Positions 63,201-64,000 of a stretch of DNA of 64,000 nucleotides are shown here, in pieces. The DNA lies in assembly GCF_014930365.1 (NCBI RefSeq), contig NZ_JABXWI010000003.1, positions 372,001 through 436,000 of the forward strand, read 5' to 3'. A model generated the notes under the pieces. The model worked only from the letters and a program-made list of their open reading frames with translations, did not search any database and was not told where the DNA came from. Position 1 is the first letter of the stretch; every line of letters begins with the position of its first letter. Both the position numbers and the translations under genes were made by a program. This DNA comes from Streptomyces caniscabiei. Lineage in GTDB: Bacteria > Actinomycetota > Actinomycetes > Streptomycetales > Streptomycetaceae.

Positions 63201-63617
63201 GCTGCTGTGCGAGAAGCCCTGCTTGCCGAAGTACCAGACCAGCAGCGCCACCGTGTTGCTGCCGCTGGTCAGGTACGGAGCGAGGTCGATCTCGTCGTAG
63301 TACGTGTCCGTACGGTTCGGGCCGCGCTTGAGCCCGCCCTCGAAGACCACGAGTGTGCCGTTGACCCACAGCCAGTACTTCGAGTCCGCCGCGATCTGGG
63401 TCACGGCCTTCGAGGGCGCGGAGTCCAGGGTGAACGATCTGCGGAACGCCACCCACTGGTTCGCCGAGCTGGACGGAGCCCAGATCCACTTCGCGGTCCA
63501 CGAGACCGCCGCGGACGCCGTCGGCGCCAGGCCGGGCAGGATCAGGGAACCCAGGGTGGGGGCGAGGGCCACGGCTGTGGCAGAGCGAAGAATGTTGCGG
63601 CGCGTCACATCGTGCAT
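60255..63617 (-). CDS. Secreted GH78 alpha-L-rhamnosidase with two C-terminal discoidin domains
   Basis: 1120 residues. ATG 63617 has AGGAG upstream. The Tat-type signal VTRRNILRSATAVALAP is cleaved after TASA. Domain order: N-terminal beta domains (about 35-330; AADSKYWLWVNGTLVVFEGG, DEIDLAPYLTSGSN), and the (alpha/alpha)6 GH78 barrel (about 370-690; NYMDCPTRERAQWWGDVVNQ, SGDWDWQDWG, LWEVWVKSQGTDNHAWNGGP). The acidic residues of DCPTRERAQWWGD and the later Glu of LWEVW are catalytic candidates. A C-terminal beta domain (about 695-800) and two F5/8-type C domains follow (about 800-955 and 965-1120), nearly copies of each other (TVTSNNSLENSSWGRNRL / TVTANYTLENSDWGKTRI). It releases rhamnose from plant or bacterial glycans outside the cell. 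Confidence 0.9.
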   Translation of the reverse strand: MHDVTRRNILRSATAVALAPTLGSLILPGLAPTASAAVSWTAKWIWAPSSSANQWVAFRRSFTLDSAPSKAVTQIAADSKYWLWVNGTLVVFEGGLKRGPNRTDTYYDEIDLAPYLTSGSNTVALLVWYFGKQGFSHSSSGKGGLLFQSDIETGSTTTRLVSNTGWKHKVHPGYSNNTSGTQVNFRLPESNVYYDARNATAMDDWQSAGFDDSSWSAPTDFGAAGAAPWNGLVERPVPQFRYSGLKSYTNASSLPATGQGSTAIWANLPSNIQVTPYLKVDAPAGAVIGIQTDHYDDGKGLVGIDQKTIFNVRATYVCTGGVQEFEALAWMSGTAVRYIIPAGVTIVELKYRESGYDTDFDGSFTSSDALFDTVWTKAARTMYVNMRDNYMDCPTRERAQWWGDVVNQLKEGFYTFDTNSHALGKKAISQLAAWAKDTGALYSPMPSTIWTAELPNQMLASVWSFWTFHLYTGDTSTVTGAYPAVKKYLDLWGLGSDGLVAHRSGDWDWQDWGSNIDTRVLNNCWYYLALDTAAKLADLSGNSGDVAGWQAQRTSIKANFDSLLWNSTKNEYRSPSYTGDTDDRANALAVVAGLATPSHYPAITNVLRTHLNASPYMEFYVLEALYLMGAATVAEERMRNRFAAQVADPACHTLWEVWVKSQGTDNHAWNGGPLYALSAYAAGVRPATAGWKTYEVIPQTGTLTKINTVTPTVEGTIRFGIERDGTQVTLTLTSPGGTTARVGVPTYGGSQPVIKANGTTVFTGGSSTGSVSGLSYDGKDSSYVYFKVQPGSWTFTATGTGRLDDLALNRTVTSNNSLENSSWGRNRLTDGKLTSVSGARGYTSNDFASADVSANPVWVEIDLGADTDLDAVRLFPRTDTAGAGGGTAGFPVDFTIQTRPDGSSTYTTVRTVTGQANPDGKVQTYGFKTTTARHVRLQVTKLGTPASDESTKFRLQLAELTVPTAATTVTANYTLENSDWGKTRILDGTTTSVTGARGFTSIDFPAADVSGTPVWIEVDLGADRSIGSVTLHPRTDASGAGGGSANFPVDFTLQTRPDGSGTYTTARTVTGQANPSGAAQTYTLTSTTGRHLRLTATKLGTPASDETTKFRLQLAEIGIK

Positions 63618-63713
63618 CGCGGGCTCCTAGGGGATGTGCGGAGAGCGGAGAGGGCGGCAAACACGCCGGCAGCCCGGGGGCAAGACGGGACGGAATTGTT
63701 TCTTCCGGGATTC

Positions 63714-63725
63714 TGAATCGTTTCA
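63714..63725. promoter_or_regulatory. LacI-type operator-like site upstream of the rhamnosidase
   Basis: TGAATCGTTTCA is two changes from the perfect palindrome TGAAACGTTTCA used by many LacI-family regulators. It lies about 100 bases upstream of the start codon. The remaining sequence to the window end (63726-64000) shows no gene or repeat that I can support. Confidence 0.55.
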
Positions 63726-64000
63726 ATCGTGTGTTTGCAGGCGTGATCCTGACCCCGGCGCAGGCGTCGTGTCAATGGCCGCGCAACCGGGACTTGCGGG
63801 AGCGGCCCGAGTGATGTCGGGGGTCTGTGCAGTTCAAGGGGGTGGCGCGCGGCGGCTTCCAGCGCGGCGAGCGGTCAGGTGCGGTGGGGGGCGGGACCGA
63901 ACCGGCCAGTCCCATTGACGAACTCACGGCCGACACTTATCTTCTGCACGAACTTGCGAACGGTGTTCGATTTTTCGGACCATGGCTGTCAGAAGGGGCA

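Noticed and set aside
63634-63918. Plus-strand ORF at the right end of the window
   Set aside because: No ribosome site, product of mixed composition without motifs, and it overlaps the rhamnosidase promoter region.

Overview
The window is high-GC actinobacterial chromosome and almost certainly Streptomyces. Codon third positions are strongly G/C, GTG and TTG starts are common, ribosome sites are GGAGG-like, and the gene order runs, in reverse, like the S. coelicolor core from about SCO6047 to SCO5998. Those locus numbers are recalled, not searched. Two accessory stretches break this order: a mannoside cluster at 18.1-24.9 kb and a degraded mobile island at 55.4-60.2 kb.

Layout. 0-7.3 kb: the end of a PTH2-like gene, three DUF4142 paralogues, a DUF692 enzyme with a fused C-terminal partner-like domain, a TIGR04222 membrane protein and a secreted S33 peptidase. 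7.3-14.7 kb: haem genes of the coproporphyrin branch (hemQ/chdC, hemY/cgoX, hemE) around a DUF4349 lipoprotein, a CoA-disulfide-reductase-like flavoprotein and a rhomboid protease. 14.9-18.0 kb: DUF3000, the sporulation regulator whiI behind a clear WhiG-type promoter, and an RNase D. 18.1-24.9 kb: divergent mannoside ABC transporter, GH2 beta-mannosidase and LacI regulator around a palindrome-rich operator. 25.2-28.5 kb: fatty-acid beta-oxidation pair. 28.7-34.1 kb: a propeller-like protein, a NYN/PIN-like protein, an amino-acid permease and dxs.

34.4-42.9 kb is a sugar-uptake and carbon-control block: xylFGH, the ROK regulator rok7B7, and ngcEFG for N-acetylglucosamine/chitobiose. A Rok7B7-type site lies upstream of xylF and a DasR-type site upstream of ngcE. 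Neither the mannoside nor the ngc transporter has its own ATPase, so both probably use a shared one such as MsiK. At 43.3-46.3 kb a GH92 alpha-mannosidase gene has lost its catalytic middle to a TnpB (IS605/IS1341-type) element whose own gene carries an early TAG. A cellulose-type AA10 LPMO with CBM2 follows, behind a perfect CebR box. Then come an SRPBCC protein, an XRE regulator, aconitase with an iron-box-like site, a VOC protein, DUF4236 and an HTH-MurA fusion.

55.4-59.7 kb is a wrecked integrative island: an integrase truncated by an IS256-family element, which is split by an ISL3-family element with perfect ends and an 8-bp target duplication. It is followed by the 3' half of tRNA-Gly(CCC) with its terminator, the likely attachment-site scar. 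Beyond a decayed lectin fragment lies a Tat-exported GH78 alpha-L-rhamnosidase. The main themes are haem supply, carbon-source sensing for chitin, xylan, mannan and cellulose, and repeated gene decay by mobile elements. The least-described set is the DUF692 fusion with its DUF4142 and TIGR04222 neighbours.
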